Origin: Yersinia aldovae ATCC 35236
GTDB lineage: Bacteria > Pseudomonadota > Gammaproteobacteria > Enterobacterales > Enterobacteriaceae
Direction: 5' to 3'
Length of the DNA: 64,000 bases
Assembly: GCF_000173735.1 (NCBI RefSeq)
Contig: NZ_ACCB01000012.1
Span: forward strand, 1-64,000
The position numbers were made by a program, and so were the translations under genes. How positions within the stretch are numbered: the stretch's first letter is position 1; each line of letters begins with the position of its first letter. Below are positions 20,823 to 32,380 of this stretch, one piece after another. Below the pieces are notes generated by a model, which saw only the letters and a program-made list of their open reading frames with translations, was not told where the DNA came from and did no database searches.

Positions 20823-21851
20823 GTGGGTCCAGTAATGTTAGATGTTGCCAGCTATGAGCTGGATGCTGAAGAACGTGAGATTTTAAAACACCCGCTGGTG
20901 GGCGGCCTGATTTTATTTAGCCGAAACTTTCATGATGCAGACCAACTGCGCGAGTTAGTGCGCCAAATTCGTGCGGCATCCCATGCGCGTTTGGTGGTGG
21001 CGGTGGATCAAGAAGGGGGCCGGGTGCAGCGTTTTCGCGACGGGTTTACCCGCCTGCCTGCTGCGCAGTCTTTTGCTGCAATCAATGATACGGTCACGGC
21101 GGCAAAATTAGCCGAAGATGCTGGTTGGCTGATGGCGGCTGAAATGATGGCAATGGATATTGATATCAGCTTCGCACCGGTATTGGACATTGGCCACGTC
21201 AGCGCTGCCATCGGTGAGCGTTCATTCCACAGCGACCCACAGCAGGCACTGGTCATGGCTGAATGCTTTATCCGTGGGATGCACAGTGCGGGCATGAAAA
21301 CCACCGGTAAGCACTTCCCCGGCCACGGCGCTGTGACGGCGGATTCACATAAAGAGACACCGCGTGACCATCGGCCACTGGCAGAAATCCGCGCTCATGA
21401 TATGGTTATATTTCGTGAATTGATCCAGCGGCGGTTACTGGACGCCATTATGCCAGCCCATGTGATTTATACTGAAGCTGATGCGCGCCCGGCCAGTGGT
21501 TCGGCGTATTGGTTACAGAAAGTATTGCGTCAGGAGCTGGGCTTTGATGGCATTATTTTCTCAGATGACTTGTCGATGGAAGGTGCGGCGATTATGGGCA
21601 GTTATGCTGAACGCGGCCAGGCTTCTCTGGATGCGGGCTGCGATATGATTTTGGTGTGTAATAACCGTCAAGGCGCGGTTAGCGTGCTGGATAACCTGTC
21701 ACCGGTCAAAGCAGACAAACTGACACGCTTGTATCATTGTGGGCAGTTCAATCGTCAGGAGCTGATGGCATCATCACGCTGGCAGCAGGCAAATACAGCA
21801 TTATCTGCACTCAGCGAACGTTGGGATGTGCATAAGAGCTTATTGAGATAA
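20823..21851 (+). CDS. nagZ: Beta-N-acetylhexosaminidase NagZ
   Basis: Cytosolic glycosidase that removes GlcNAc from anhydromuropeptides in cell-wall recycling; its product can feed AmpC induction. The GH3 motif [14 protein letters not shown] carries the catalytic His/Asp region, and the nucleophile aspartate is in [10 protein letters not shown]. It begins with GTG at 20823, matching E. coli MGPVMLD, and is 342 aa. It sits between thiK and ycfP, in the E. coli order. Confidence 0.96.
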   Translation: MGPVMLDVASYELDAEEREILKHPLVGGLILFSRNFHDADQLRELVRQIRAASHARLVVAVDQEGGRVQRFRDGFTRLPAAQSFAAINDTVTAAKLAEDAGWLMAAEMMAMDIDISFAPVLDIGHVSAAIGERSFHSDPQQALVMAECFIRGMHSAGMKTTGKHFPGHGAVTADSHKETPRDHRPLAEIRAHDMVIFRELIQRRLLDAIMPAHVIYTEADARPASGSAYWLQKVLRQELGFDGIIFSDDLSMEGAAIMGSYAERGQASLDAGCDMILVCNNRQGAVSVLDNLSPVKADKLTRLYHCGQFNRQELMASSRWQQANTALSALSERWDVHKSLLR

Positions 21852-21853
21852 GT

Positions 21854-21940
21854 TATATACTCTACCTAATTCGGGTTGCAGCGCTGGGCGGAGAATGAAG
21901 TGCAGCCAACGCCCATGCAGCTTGAAACATGACGAGTATC
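21854..21940 (+). repeat. ERIC element lacking the centre
   Basis: The left arm (TACCTAATTCGGGTTGCAG) and right arm (GTGCAGCCAACGC, CATGCAGCTTGAAACATGACGAGTAT) match ERIC, but the roughly 40-bp central segment is missing. It lies between nagZ and ycfP and is transcribed with them. Confidence 0.75.
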
Positions 21941-21956
21941 AGTCGCGAGGATAAAT

Positions 21957-22499
21957 ATGATCGTCTATCTACATGGTTTTGATTCTAATAGCCCTGGCAA
22001 TCACGAGAAAGTCATGCAGTTGCAATTCATCGATCCGGATGTCCGTTTTATCAGCTACAGCACCTTACATCCGCGTCATGATATGCAGCATTTGCTGAAA
22101 GAGGTAGATAAAGCCATCCAGCAGGGAGGTGATGCCAACGCATTGATCTGCGGTGTTGGTTTGGGCGGTTTTTGGGCGGAACGTATCGGTTTTCTGTGCG
22201 GTATTCGTCAGGTTGCATTTAACCCCAACCTGTATCCGCAGAAAAATATGAGCGGCAAAATTGATCGCCCGGAAGAGTACAATGATATTGCCAGCAAGTG
22301 CATTGATGGCTTTCGTGAGAAGAATCGCGATCGCTGCCTGGTGGTGCTCTCCCGCAATGATGAGGTGCTCGATAGTCAACGCGCTGCCGATGATTTGCAT
22401 CGCTACTATGAAATTGTTTGGGATGAGAACCAAGGTCATAAGTTTAAGGATCTTTCACCGCATCTACAGCGGATAAAAGCCTTTAAAACGCTGGATTAA
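21957..22499 (+). CDS. ycfP: UPF0227 alpha/beta-hydrolase-like protein YcfP
   Basis: Small protein with an alpha/beta-hydrolase look: an N-terminal [15 protein letters not shown] segment and [13 protein letters not shown], where the usual nucleophile serine of GxSxG is a leucine in this alignment (GVGLGG). The family function is unknown. Length is 180 aa, the same as E. coli. It ends the hinT-ycfP run, and a 377-bp gap follows. Confidence 0.9.
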   Translation: MIVYLHGFDSNSPGNHEKVMQLQFIDPDVRFISYSTLHPRHDMQHLLKEVDKAIQQGGDANALICGVGLGGFWAERIGFLCGIRQVAFNPNLYPQKNMSGKIDRPEEYNDIASKCIDGFREKNRDRCLVVLSRNDEVLDSQRAADDLHRYYEIVWDENQGHKFKDLSPHLQRIKAFKTLD

Positions 22500-22727
22500 A
22501 TGCGTCTATTTGTTAATGAATTGTTGGTTTGCGCTTTTGATCTCGCATCATTTGCGGCCTGGGAAAAATACGTTTTGTGCTTTTTTTAGGCCGTTTTTAT
22601 CGCTAAAAAAACCAAAATTCAAATTTACCTCCCCGCAGATAAAAAAAACCTAAACTGTGACTAAATGCTAACTATTTGAATCCTATTCCAGAAAAAATCC
22701 CTATGCTGGCTCTTTAATCAAAAAAAG
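22500..22727. other. AT-rich gap before ndh
   Basis: This part of the ycfP-ndh gap has no credible gene. It is AT-rich, with several poly-A and poly-T tracts (for example 22584-22590 and 22604-22612) that may bend DNA or bind nucleoid proteins. The regulatory box of ndh follows directly. Confidence 0.4.
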
Positions 22728-22741
22728 TTGATATATATCAA
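22728..22741 (+). promoter_or_regulatory. FNR box upstream of ndh
   Basis: TTGATATATATCAA is a perfect FNR palindrome (TTGAT-N4-ATCAA), 136 bases before the ndh start. In E. coli FNR represses ndh without oxygen, when this non-proton-pumping dehydrogenase is not needed. Confidence 0.85.
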
Positions 22742-22876
22742 TTTTGGTATGACCAAATAACCCTGCGTGATATTCTGACAACAGATTATTGATTTAGCAT
22801 CAGCGAACCCTATGTTATCTAAGGATATTATTCTTTTACCCTTAGCTAACAATTGGTTCACATTTAGGGGGTTGTT

Positions 22877-24181
22877 TTGACTACGCCGAAGAAAAAAATC
22901 GTTATTATTGGTGGGGGAGCCGGTGGTCTTGAACTGGCAACCAGTCTGGGTCACAAGTTGGGTCGCCACAAAAAAGCCGAGATAGTATTGGTTGATCGCA
23001 ACCATAGTCATTTATGGAAGCCGCTGCTACATGAAGTTGCAACGGGTTCTCTGGATGATGGTGTGGATGCGCTGAGCTATCTGGCTCATGCCCGTAATCA
23101 CTCTTTTAATTTCCAACTGGGTTCCTTAACTGACATCAATCGTGACACCAAAACCCTCAGTCTGGCTGAAATTTGCGACGAACACGGAGATGTGCTGCTT
23201 ACTCAGCGTGAGTTGACCTATGACATTCTGGTCATGGCGCTGGGCAGCACCTCTAACGATTTCGGTACTCCGGGCGTAAAAGATCACTGTATCTTCCTGG
23301 ATAACCCACACCAGGCACACCGTTTCCACAACGAAATGCTAAACCTGTTCCTGAAATATTCCGCACAGCCAGGCAAGAAGGGCAAGGTTAATATTGCTAT
23401 CGTGGGCGGTGGGGCAACGGGTGTGGAGTTGTCAGCCGAGCTGCATAACGCGGTGAAGCAACTGCACAGCTACGGTTATGGTGGGTTAGATAATCAAGCG
23501 CTGAATGTCACGTTGGTCGAAGCGGGTGAACGTATTCTGCCTGCGTTGCCGCCACGTATTTCTGCCGCCGCCCATCAGGAACTGATTAAGCTGGGTGTGC
23601 GTGTATTGACCAAAACTATGGTTACCAGCGCTGATGAAAATGGCCTGAATACCAAAGACGGTGAATTCATTAATGCTGATTTGATGGTATGGGCGGCGGG
23701 TATCAAGGCTCCGGACTTTATGAAAGATATCGCTGGGCTGGAAACCAACCGTATCAATCAGTTAGTGGTGGAGCCAACGCTGCAAACCACCCGTGATCCC
23801 CACATCTTTGCTATCGGTGACTGTGCCTCTTGCCCGCAGCCGAATGGCGGCTTTGTGCCACCACGCGCGCAGTCCGCGCATCAAATGGCTAGCCGCTGTT
23901 ACCGCAATATTTTGGCACTGCTCAATGAGCAGCCGCTAAAACCTTATGTGTATAAAGATCACGGCTCGCTGGTATCACTGTCTAAGTTCAGTACTGTCGG
24001 CAGCTTGATGGGCAATCTGATGCGCGGTTCAATGATGGTTGAAGGGCGTGTTGCCCGCATCGTCTATATCTCGTTGTATCGTATGCACCAGGTGGCACTG
24101 CATGGTTACACCAAGACCGGCCTGATGATGCTGGTGGGTGGGATTAACCGGGTTATTCGCCCGCGTCTTAAACTCCATTAA
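22877..24181 (+). CDS. ndh: NADH dehydrogenase II
   Basis: Single-subunit, membrane-attached NADH:quinone oxidoreductase that does not pump protons. Two dinucleotide folds are visible: [12 protein letters not shown] at residues 10-21 for FAD and [15 protein letters not shown] near residue 176 for NADH; the FAD-binding IFAIGDCA is near residue 312. The C-terminal part has the amphipathic membrane-association region. Length 434 aa equals E. coli. An FNR box lies upstream, and an ERIC element follows the stop. Confidence 0.97.
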   Translation: MTTPKKKIVIIGGGAGGLELATSLGHKLGRHKKAEIVLVDRNHSHLWKPLLHEVATGSLDDGVDALSYLAHARNHSFNFQLGSLTDINRDTKTLSLAEICDEHGDVLLTQRELTYDILVMALGSTSNDFGTPGVKDHCIFLDNPHQAHRFHNEMLNLFLKYSAQPGKKGKVNIAIVGGGATGVELSAELHNAVKQLHSYGYGGLDNQALNVTLVEAGERILPALPPRISAAAHQELIKLGVRVLTKTMVTSADENGLNTKDGEFINADLMVWAAGIKAPDFMKDIAGLETNRINQLVVEPTLQTTRDPHIFAIGDCASCPQPNGGFVPPRAQSAHQMASRCYRNILALLNEQPLKPYVYKDHGSLVSLSKFSTVGSLMGNLMRGSMMVEGRVARIVYISLYRMHQVALHGYTKTGLMMLVGGINRVIRPRLKLH

Positions 24182-24183
24182 TT

Positions 24184-24300
24184 ATCCTTTATCCTTGGCG
24201 CTACAGCGGCGCTAGCTCACCCGAATCACTTACTTATGTAAGCTTCTCGGGAGTGACTCGCTTGCTGCTTTGCTGAAACGCAAATGACTGTGGAGAATGT
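24184..24300 (-). repeat. ERIC element (reverse orientation)
   Basis: GCTCACCCGAATCACTTACT and TATGTAAGCTTCTCGGGAGTG form the imperfect central palindrome of ERIC, read on the - strand, with degenerate arms on both sides. It begins a few bases after the ndh stop and would form a hairpin in the 3' end of the ndh transcript. Confidence 0.75.
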
Positions 24301-24780
24301 TTAGAGCTTTAAATATACCGCTGCCAGTTAATTATGGCGGCGGTTTTAGGCTACTTATAAAGCCAAATGAAGGCGTTGCGGTCGTCATCCCCCTGGGTGC
24401 GGTGAGTGATAAGTCGCGTTGTCATCAATCTCAAATCTGCGCACGTTTTGCTAAAGCCATTCGCACGTAATGTAAAATTTCTAGCATAAAATTTTGTTGT
24501 TGCAAAATACCACGCTCGGATTCCTCCTAAACACACTCATTCACACCTATTATCTGGATGTTTAGTCCATTTGTCCTATTGTTAGGTTAGAGCACATTGT
24601 GCAGACTTCCTATCGCTACAAACGGCGAGTCACGCACGCCGTATTCGGTCATCCGGGGAACACTGAGACTGAGCGCTGTCAGATTTTATGGCTGGAACAA
24701 GATAAGTTTAGGCTGGCATCTGCCGCAGAAAATGCGTGGTAACACTTTAAGTTTGTCTTTGACATTCAGGAGGATTTCCT
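24301..24780. other. Gap between ERIC and ycfJ
   Basis: These 480 bases have no coding frame I can support. A ribosome-binding site (AGGAGGA) at about 24768-24774 serves ycfJ; the promoter is presumably nearby but is not obvious by eye. Confidence 0.35.
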
Positions 24781-25320
24781 GTGAATAAATCAATGTTAGC
24801 AGGTGTGGGTATCGGCATTGCGGCAGCTCTGGGTATTGCTGCTGTTGCGAGTATGAATGTTTTCTCCAGCGGACCGCAATACGCACAAGTTCTTACTGCG
24901 ACACCGATAAAAGAGACGATAAAAACGCCACGACAGGAATGCCGCAATGTTAGCGTCACTCACCGTAAACCGGTGCAAGACGAGCATCAGGTTGCCGGTT
25001 CAGTATTGGGCGCGGTAGCCGGTGGCGTGCTGGGGCATCAGGTCGGGGGCGGGCGTGGTAAGGATATCGCTACCGTAGCAGGCGCACTGGCGGGGGGCTA
25101 TGCCGGTAACCGAGTGCAAAGTAATATGCAGGAAAGTGATACTTACACCACCACTCAACAGCGTTGCCAAACGGTTTACGACAAGTCGCAGAAGATGCTG
25201 GGATATGACGTCACCTACAAAATTGGCGATCAGCAGGGGAAAATTCGCATGGATCGTGATCCAGGTACGCAGATCCCGGTCGATAAAAATGGTCAACTGA
25301 TACTGAACAACCGAGCATAA
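24781..25320 (+). CDS. ycfJ: Glycine-zipper 2TM domain protein YcfJ
   Basis: Envelope protein of unknown function. The N-terminus is a hydrophobic segment (about residues 5-24). The middle has the glycine-zipper repeat SVLGAVAGGVLGHQVGGGRG followed by IATVAGALAGGYAGN (about residues 76-110). The rest is nearly the same as E. coli YcfJ, including YDVTYKIGDQQGKIRMDRDPG. It begins at a GTG behind a strong AGGAGGA and is 179 aa. Confidence 0.92.
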   Translation: MNKSMLAGVGIGIAAALGIAAVASMNVFSSGPQYAQVLTATPIKETIKTPRQECRNVSVTHRKPVQDEHQVAGSVLGAVAGGVLGHQVGGGRGKDIATVAGALAGGYAGNRVQSNMQESDTYTTTQQRCQTVYDKSQKMLGYDVTYKIGDQQGKIRMDRDPGTQIPVDKNGQLILNNRA

Positions 25321-25478
25321 TATAAACTCTGTTGTCGAAAACCTGGTACCAATAGCTCGCGACCTAGTGTTAATTCTGATCGTTTAACGTGATTTATAAG
25401 CGAGTGGCATTAACATTAGCGCGGGTTTTTCATTTCTGAACACCCGCGCTAACCATATGATTAAGTGACATGACTTGA

Positions 25479-28400
25479 TTAAGCTACGCAGTGTTGGGCA
25501 AATGACGCCAACAGCTCACTGATAAACTTCAACCGTTGCGTCCTGTCACTCAAATCCTGCATAAACTTCAGTTTTGTCGGCCCCTCCAGGCGGAAAATCT
25601 GTGGTTGGCGCTGTAGTAGCCCGATGAGATAAACCGGGTCCACTCTGTTTTTATCACCAAACTCGATAAAACCACCGCGCTCATTACCTTCAATCCGCTT
25701 GATTCCGAGCTTCTGCGCGTGTTGGCGCAATTGTGCGGTATGTAACAGGTAGCGTGCCGCATCCGGCAGCTTGCCAAAGCGATCGATCAGCTCAACTTTG
25801 AGTTCATCCAGCTCCTTCTCATTACGTGCGCTGGCGATACGCTTATAGAACGAAAGCCTGATATTCACATCTGGAATGAATTCCTCTGGCAGCAACACCG
25901 GCATCCGCATTTCTATCTCGGTCTGGTTGCTGGTCAAATCTTCCAATGAAGGCTCTCGCCCCTCTTTTAGGGCATCCACCGCACTTTCCAGCAGCTCCAT
26001 ATACAGCGAGAAGCCGATGGTGGTCATCTGGCCGCTTTGGTCTTCACCTAATAGCTCACCGGCACCACGAATCTCCAGGTCATGGGTTGCCAGCGCAAAA
26101 CCGGCCCCCAAATCTTCCAATGAGGCAATTGCTTCCAGCCGTTTTTTGGCATCAGTGGTCATGGCTTTCGGATTTGGCGTCAACAGATAAGCATAAGCCT
26201 GATGGTGGGAGCGCCCGACACGGCCACGTAATTGGTGTAACTGCGCCAGACCAAAGTGGTCAGCACGTTCGATAATAATGGTATTTGCACTGGGAATATC
26301 AATCCCTGTTTCGATAATGGTGGTACAGACCAAAACGTTAAAGCGCTGGTGATGGAAATCATTCATCACCCGTTCCAGATCCCGCTCACGCATCTGCCCA
26401 TGACCAATGGCAATTCGTGCTTCTGGCACTAGCTCAGCCAGCCGTTGGGTGGCTTTTTCGATATTTTCCACATCGTTATAGAGATAATAAACCTGCCCAC
26501 CACGCAGAATCTCACGCAGAATTGCTTCTCGCACCACCAAGCTATCGTATTCACGCACGAAGGTTTTCACTGCCAGTCGGCGTGCCGGTGGCGTGGCAAT
26601 AATCGATAAGTCGCGCATACCGCTCATCGCCATATTTAATGTTCGCGGAATAGGTGTGGCGGTGAGGGTCAGAATATCGACATCGGCGCGCATCGCTTTG
26701 ATGCGCTCTTTGTGGCGCACCCCGAAGCGGTGCTCTTCATCGACAATCAACAGACCAAGGTCGTGCCAGTGCAGGTCACTTTGCAGCAATTTATGCGTAC
26801 CGATAATAATATCGACTTTGCCTTCGGCCGCTTGTCCCAAAATCACTTGTTGCTCTTTGGCACTGCGAAAGCGAGACATCATTTCAATGCGCACCGGCCA
26901 GGTGGCGAAACGATCGCGGAAGTTATCAAAGTGCTGTTGCGCCAGCAGGGTGGTCGGCACCAATACCGCCACTTGCTTGTTATTGGCCACCGCGAGGAAC
27001 GCCGCCCGCATTGCCACTTCGGTTTTACCGAAACCAACATCCCCACACACTAAACGATCCATCGCCAATGGTTGGCACATATCGCTGAGTACGGCATTGA
27101 TGGCCTGTTCTTGATCCGGCGTGGTTTCAAATGGAAAGCTTTGACAGAACAACTGGTATTGTTCGCGATCGTGCTTAAATTTAAAGCCCGCTTTAGCGGC
27201 GCGTTGAGCGTAGATATCCAGCAGTTCGGCGGCAACATCGCGCACTTTTTCTGCGGCTTTCTGCCGTGCGCGGCTCCAGACATCACCACCCAGTCTATGT
27301 AGCGGTGCGTTTTCATCGGCCCCACCGGAATAGCGGCTGATCAGATGGAGCGATGAAACGGGCACATACAGTTTATCTTCACCGGCGTAGGTCAGTATCA
27401 GGTATTCAGCTTTGATGCCACCGGTTTCCAGTGTGGTCAAACCCAGATAGCGGCCCACGCCGTGCTCCAGATGCACCACCGGTTGACCGGGGCGCAGTTC
27501 TGCCAGATTGCGGATCAGGGTATCGGTATTGATGGTACGGCGGTTATCCTGACGGCGGCGGCTGACGCGCTCACCCAGCAAATCGCTTTCACAAATTAGC
27601 GCTAACTGTTTGTCAGTATCAAGGAAGCCGCGCTCGGAGGCACCAATCATTAAATAATGACCGGGTTTTCCCGCCTGAGACAATTGCGTTATCACCGTTG
27701 GGCTGAGTTTTATCCGCGCCAGCAAATCCTGCAATGTTTCACGACGGCCCTCACTTTCCACCGAGAACACCACACTGCCGCTGAATGACTCAATAAAGCG
27801 GCGCAGGTTATCCAATGGCGCTTTTTGCTGCGCCTGAACCGCTAAATCGGGCAGTGGCTGATAATGTAAGTTGGTATTGGCGGTTTTATCCGCGAGTTCA
27901 TCGGTCTTAAATTGGACGCGTGGCCATTGCTTTAACTCACTGAACAGCGAGTCAACTCGCAACCACAGGGTATCTGGAGTCAGCAGTGGGCGCATCGGGT
28001 CAACACGGCGGCTCTCGAAACGCTGGTTGACATCGAGCCAAAAACGCTCGGCTGAACCTTCCAGATCGCCGGTATTCACCAATAAGGTATTTTCAGGTAA
28101 ATAACTGAACAGCGAGGGCAGTGGCTGGCTAAAGAACAGCGGTTGCCAGTATTCGATACCGGCAGGCCAAATACCTTTACTCACCTGCTGATAGATGTGT
28201 TCAGCATCACGGCGCACTTCAAACTGTTCGCGCCACTGGCTGCGGAACAGCTCAATCGCGGCTTTGTCTATCGGAAATTCATGAGCGGGCAGCAGGTTTA
28301 TCTGTTCAACTTCAGACAACGTGCGCTGTGAGTCAACGTCAAACACCCGCAGACTGTCAATGTCATCATCAAAAAAATCAATGCGATAGGGTTCTTCGCT

Positions 28401-28925
28401 GCCCATCGGATACAGATCAAGCAATGCACCACGGGTAGCAAACTCACCATGTTCCATCACCTGATCGACGCTGCGGTATCCTGCTTGCTCAAGCTGAGCG
28501 CGCAACTTATCCCGTGACAGGTGCTGGCCTTTCTTCATCACCAGCGCATGACCATGCAGGAATTCGTGCGGGCATACCCGTTGCATCAGGGTATTAATCG
28601 GGAGAATAATAACACCGCGTTCCATTGCTGGGAGGTGATATAAGCAAGACAGGCGCGCTGAAATAATATCCTGATGCGGCGAGAAACTGTCGTAGGGCAG
28701 TGTTTCCCAGTCGGAGAGGGTGCTCACCGGTTGCGAAGAGAATTGCTGGATTTCATCGCGCAGGCGCAGTGTCGTTTGCATATCCGGAGTAATTAACATC
28801 ACCGGGCCATCATGGCGTTCAATGATTTGCGCACATTCGACCGCACAAGCAGAGCCAGTCAACTGGCCTAACTGGCGGGTATCACCGCGTCGTGTCGGCA
28901 ATGAATAACGATATTGTTGGGACAT
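25479..28925 (-). CDS. mfd: Transcription-repair coupling factor Mfd
   Basis: Removes RNA polymerase stalled at DNA lesions and recruits UvrA. The order is a UvrB-like N-terminal module, the RNA polymerase-interacting domain (with ELRPGQPVVHLEHGVGRYLGL near residue 480), two RecA-like motor domains, and the TRG translocation motif. The Walker A sequence is GDVGFGKTEVAM and the DEEH box is VDEEHRFGVRHKE. Length 1148 aa equals E. coli. It is divergent from lolC. Confidence 0.98.
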   Translation of the reverse strand: MSQQYRYSLPTRRGDTRQLGQLTGSACAVECAQIIERHDGPVMLITPDMQTTLRLRDEIQQFSSQPVSTLSDWETLPYDSFSPHQDIISARLSCLYHLPAMERGVIILPINTLMQRVCPHEFLHGHALVMKKGQHLSRDKLRAQLEQAGYRSVDQVMEHGEFATRGALLDLYPMGSEEPYRIDFFDDDIDSLRVFDVDSQRTLSEVEQINLLPAHEFPIDKAAIELFRSQWREQFEVRRDAEHIYQQVSKGIWPAGIEYWQPLFFSQPLPSLFSYLPENTLLVNTGDLEGSAERFWLDVNQRFESRRVDPMRPLLTPDTLWLRVDSLFSELKQWPRVQFKTDELADKTANTNLHYQPLPDLAVQAQQKAPLDNLRRFIESFSGSVVFSVESEGRRETLQDLLARIKLSPTVITQLSQAGKPGHYLMIGASERGFLDTDKQLALICESDLLGERVSRRRQDNRRTINTDTLIRNLAELRPGQPVVHLEHGVGRYLGLTTLETGGIKAEYLILTYAGEDKLYVPVSSLHLISRYSGGADENAPLHRLGGDVWSRARQKAAEKVRDVAAELLDIYAQRAAKAGFKFKHDREQYQLFCQSFPFETTPDQEQAINAVLSDMCQPLAMDRLVCGDVGFGKTEVAMRAAFLAVANNKQVAVLVPTTLLAQQHFDNFRDRFATWPVRIEMMSRFRSAKEQQVILGQAAEGKVDIIIGTHKLLQSDLHWHDLGLLIVDEEHRFGVRHKERIKAMRADVDILTLTATPIPRTLNMAMSGMRDLSIIATPPARRLAVKTFVREYDSLVVREAILREILRGGQVYYLYNDVENIEKATQRLAELVPEARIAIGHGQMRERDLERVMNDFHHQRFNVLVCTTIIETGIDIPSANTIIIERADHFGLAQLHQLRGRVGRSHHQAYAYLLTPNPKAMTTDAKKRLEAIASLEDLGAGFALATHDLEIRGAGELLGEDQSGQMTTIGFSLYMELLESAVDALKEGREPSLEDLTSNQTEIEMRMPVLLPEEFIPDVNIRLSFYKRIASARNEKELDELKVELIDRFGKLPDAARYLLHTAQLRQHAQKLGIKRIEGNERGGFIEFGDKNRVDPVYLIGLLQRQPQIFRLEGPTKLKFMQDLSDRTQRLKFISELLASFAQHCVA

Positions 28926-29160
28926 AAGTAGTTAAACAGTCTCTTGGTTTATGGTTAACCGGTTATTTCAGCTGTACAGCAGCAACAGATGATAAATTAT
29001 CTCGGCGGCTATCCTAGCACGCGAGAGGGGATAGCCACAGACTGGCGCTCTGATTTGGAATAAAAGCCGAAGATATAGGCGGTTAATGGTTCCATAAAGC
29101 GGTAGTACCCTTTATTATCCTCAATCACTTTGCTTTAGCAACAGGATCTAAACAGATTTC

Positions 29161-30363
29161 ATGTATCAACCTGTCGCATTATTTATTGGCCTGCGCTACA
29201 TGCGTGGGCGTGCATCGGACCGTTTTGGTCGGTTCGTCTCATGGCTTTCTACTATTGGCATCACTTTGGGCGTGATGGCGCTGATCACCGTATTGTCGGT
29301 GATGAATGGTTTTGAGCGTGATTTGCAGAATAATATTTTAGGGCTGATGCCGCAGGCGCTGATTACCACGCCGCAAGGCTCGCTTGACCCGAATAAAATT
29401 CCTGCCTCGGCACTGAAATCACTGCGCGGCGTGACGGATATTGTGCCGCTGACCACGGCTGATGTGGTGTTGCAAAGTGCGCGTAATTTGGCCGCTGGCG
29501 TTATGTTGGGCGTTTCCCCAGATCAACATGAACCGCTGGCAGATTATTTGGTGAACGTGCATCTGAAAGATTTGCAGCCGGGTAGCTATAATATGATTCT
29601 TGGCGAAAAACTGGCCGCTCAATTGGGCGTTAAACGGGGTGAAACCCTGCGTTTGATGGTGCCGAGCGCCAGCCAGTTCACCCCGATGGGGCGCATTCCC
29701 AGTCAGCGTTTGTTCACTATTATCGGTACATTTGCCGCTGACAGTGAAGTGGATGGCTATCAGATGCTGGTTAATCAACAGGATGCCTCGCGACTGATGC
29801 GCTATCCGCCGGGTAATATTAGCGGCTGGCGCCTCTTCCTTGACCAGCCGCTGTCGGTAGATAGCCTGAGCCAGCAGACCTTGCCGGAGGGTACGGTATG
29901 GAAGGACTGGCGTGACCGCAAAGGTGAGCTATTCCAGGCGGTGCGGATGGAGAAGAACATGATGGGGCTGCTGCTTAGCCTGATTATTGCTGTCGCGGCC
30001 TTCAATATTATTACTTCGCTCGGCTTGTTAGTGATGGAAAAACAGGGCGAAGTGGCTATCTTGCAAACTCAGGGGTTGAGTCGCCGCCAAATCATGTTGG
30101 TGTTTATGGTGCAGGGTGCGACGGCCGGTGTTATCGGCGCGTTGCTCGGTGCAGGGCTGGGTATTTTACTTGCCAGCCAATTGAACACCCTCATTCCGAT
30201 CCTTGGTTTGCTGATCGACGGTGCCACCTTGCCGGTTGAAATTAACCCCGTTCAGGTCACGGTGATTGCCCTGTTGGCGATGGTAATTGCTTTGCTCTCC
30301 ACGCTCTACCCTTCCTGGCGCGCTGCCGCCGCACAACCTGCCGAGGCTTTACGCTATGAGTAA
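29161..30363 (+). CDS. lolC: Lipoprotein-releasing ABC permease LolC
   Basis: Membrane subunit of LolCDE, which extracts outer-membrane lipoproteins from the inner membrane and gives them to LolA. One N-terminal membrane segment, a large periplasmic domain (about residues 45-265) and three C-terminal membrane segments, typical of MacB/FtsX-type permeases. [11 protein letters not shown] and the end PAEALRYE match LolC. Its last 8 bases overlap the lolD start. Confidence 0.96.
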   Translation: MYQPVALFIGLRYMRGRASDRFGRFVSWLSTIGITLGVMALITVLSVMNGFERDLQNNILGLMPQALITTPQGSLDPNKIPASALKSLRGVTDIVPLTTADVVLQSARNLAAGVMLGVSPDQHEPLADYLVNVHLKDLQPGSYNMILGEKLAAQLGVKRGETLRLMVPSASQFTPMGRIPSQRLFTIIGTFAADSEVDGYQMLVNQQDASRLMRYPPGNISGWRLFLDQPLSVDSLSQQTLPEGTVWKDWRDRKGELFQAVRMEKNMMGLLLSLIIAVAAFNIITSLGLLVMEKQGEVAILQTQGLSRRQIMLVFMVQGATAGVIGALLGAGLGILLASQLNTLIPILGLLIDGATLPVEINPVQVTVIALLAMVIALLSTLYPSWRAAAAQPAEALRYE

Positions 30364-31060
30364 CCATCCTTTATTACAGTGTTTAAACCTGTGCAAACGC
30401 TATCAGGAAGGGCAACTGCATACCGACGTCCTGCGCAATGTGTCGTTTACTATTGAAGCCGGTGAGCTGATGGCGATTGTCGGCAGTTCTGGTTCGGGTA
30501 AAAGTACGTTGCTGCACTTGTTAGGCGGTCTGGATTCCCCAACGTCCGGTGAAGTGATTTATCAGGGGCGTTCATTGAATCAATTATCGTCCAGTGCAAA
30601 GGCAGAGTTGCGTAACCGTGAATTAGGTTTTATCTATCAATTCCACCATTTATTGCCTGATTTTACCGCGCTGGAGAATGTCGCGATGCCACTGCTGATT
30701 GGCGGTGCCAAACCGGTCGAGGCACAAGATAAAGCCCGGGCGATGCTGGCCGCAGTAGGGCTGGAAAAACGCCGCAAGCATCGCCCTTCGGAGTTATCCG
30801 GTGGCGAGCGCCAGCGTGTTGCCATTGCCCGCTCGCTGGTGAATAACCCTTCATTAGTGCTGGCGGATGAGCCGACCGGTAATCTGGATCAGCGTAATGC
30901 CGACAGTATCTTCAATTTGCTGGGTGAATTGAATGTCCGTCAGGGCACGGCCTTCTTAGTGGTCACCCACGATTTGCAATTAGCGAAACGGATGAGCCGA
31001 CAGCTTGAAATGCGTGATGGTCAGTTGCAGCAACATTTGACGTTGGTGGGGGCGCAATAG
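30356..31060 (+). CDS. lolD: Lipoprotein-releasing ABC ATPase LolD
   Basis: ATP-binding subunit of LolCDE. Walker A is GSSGSGKST, the signature [15 protein letters not shown], and Walker [12 protein letters not shown]. The open frame extends upstream to 30287, but the start at 30356, inside the lolC stop region, gives 234 aa, the family length. It overlaps lolE by one base. Confidence 0.96.
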   Translation: MSNHPLLQCLNLCKRYQEGQLHTDVLRNVSFTIEAGELMAIVGSSGSGKSTLLHLLGGLDSPTSGEVIYQGRSLNQLSSSAKAELRNRELGFIYQFHHLLPDFTALENVAMPLLIGGAKPVEAQDKARAMLAAVGLEKRRKHRPSELSGGERQRVAIARSLVNNPSLVLADEPTGNLDQRNADSIFNLLGELNVRQGTAFLVVTHDLQLAKRMSRQLEMRDGQLQQHLTLVGAQ

Positions 31061-32319
31061 TGGCAATGGGAATGGGGGTGTCGCCACTGTCACTGCTGAT
31101 TGGTTTGCGCTTTAGCCGTGGCCGTCGCCGTGGCGGTATGGTGTCGTTAATCTCGGTGATTTCCACCTTGGGTATCGCCCTGGGCGTTGCGGTACTGATC
31201 GTCGGCTTAAGTGCAATGAACGGCTTCGAACGTGAGCTGAAAAACCGTATTTTAGCTGTTGTACCGCATGGCGAGATTGCAGTGGTTAATCAGCCATTCA
31301 GTGGCTGGCCACAAACCCTACAGCGCATCGAAAAGGTGCCGGGTATCGTCGCTGCGGCACCGTATATCAATTTCACCGGTTTGATTGAAAACAACGCTCA
31401 ACTGCGTGCAGTGCAGATAAAAGGGGTTGATCCACAGGCAGAACAGCATCTTAGTGCGCTGCCGAGCTTCGTGCCAGGCAATGCCTGGGAAAGTTTTAAA
31501 GCCGGGCAGCAGCAGATTATTTTAGGGAAAGGCCTGGCGGACGCCTTAGGCGTGAAGCAAGGTTCGTGGCTGACGGTGATGATCCCCAACAGCGACCCCG
31601 AGATGAAATTATTGCAACCTAAGCGTATTCGTTTACAGGTTGCCGGGGTGTTTCAGCTCAGTGGCCAGTTAGATCATAGCTTGGCACTGGTGCCGCTGGC
31701 GGATGCACAGCACTATCTGGATATGGGTGACAGTGTCACTGGTATAGCCATCAAAGTAGATGATGTCTATAACGCCAACAAACTGGTACGCAGTGCGGGC
31801 GAGGTGACGAATGCTTACGTCTATATCAGTAGCTGGATTGGTACCTACGGCTATATGTATCGCGATATCCAAATGATCCGTACTATCATGTATCTGGCGA
31901 TGGTATTGGTGATTGGTGTGGCCAGTTTTAATATCGTTTCCACGCTGGTGATGGCGGTAAAAGATAAAAGTGGTGATATTGCCGTGTTACGCACACTTGG
32001 GGCTAAAGATGGTCTGATCCGGGCAATCTTTATCTGGTATGGCTTGCTGGCTGGGCTAATCGGCAGTGTCTGCGGGGCGGTGGTTGGCGTGATTGTTTCT
32101 CTGCAACTGACTCACATTATTCGCGGATTGGAACGGTTGGTCGGGCATCAATTCTTATCGGGCGATATCTATTTTATCGACTTCTTGCCATCAGAATTGC
32201 ATTGGTTTGATGTGGCGTGTGTGCTGGCGACTGCGTTGGTGTTGAGTTTAATTGCCAGTTGGTATCCGGCCCGTCGTGCCAGCCGTATTGATCCGGCACA
32301 GGTGCTTAGCGGGAAGTAG
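31060..32319 (+). CDS. lolE: Lipoprotein-releasing ABC permease LolE
   Basis: Second membrane subunit of LolCDE; in E. coli it is the one that contacts the lipoprotein. It has one N-terminal and three C-terminal membrane segments around a periplasmic domain, with [10 protein letters not shown] and the end [13 protein letters not shown]. The first start is a GTG at 31060 overlapping the lolD stop; ATGs at 31066 and 31072 are alternatives. Length is 419 aa against 414 in E. coli, the excess being at the N-terminus. Confidence 0.95.
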   Translation: MAMGMGVSPLSLLIGLRFSRGRRRGGMVSLISVISTLGIALGVAVLIVGLSAMNGFERELKNRILAVVPHGEIAVVNQPFSGWPQTLQRIEKVPGIVAAAPYINFTGLIENNAQLRAVQIKGVDPQAEQHLSALPSFVPGNAWESFKAGQQQIILGKGLADALGVKQGSWLTVMIPNSDPEMKLLQPKRIRLQVAGVFQLSGQLDHSLALVPLADAQHYLDMGDSVTGIAIKVDDVYNANKLVRSAGEVTNAYVYISSWIGTYGYMYRDIQMIRTIMYLAMVLVIGVASFNIVSTLVMAVKDKSGDIAVLRTLGAKDGLIRAIFIWYGLLAGLIGSVCGAVVGVIVSLQLTHIIRGLERLVGHQFLSGDIYFIDFLPSELHWFDVACVLATALVLSLIASWYPARRASRIDPAQVLSGK

Positions 32320-32380
32320 CTTATCGGGTAATCACTTCGCTGGCGATACTGTGCGGGCAGTCATTAATAAGGGTGAGCGG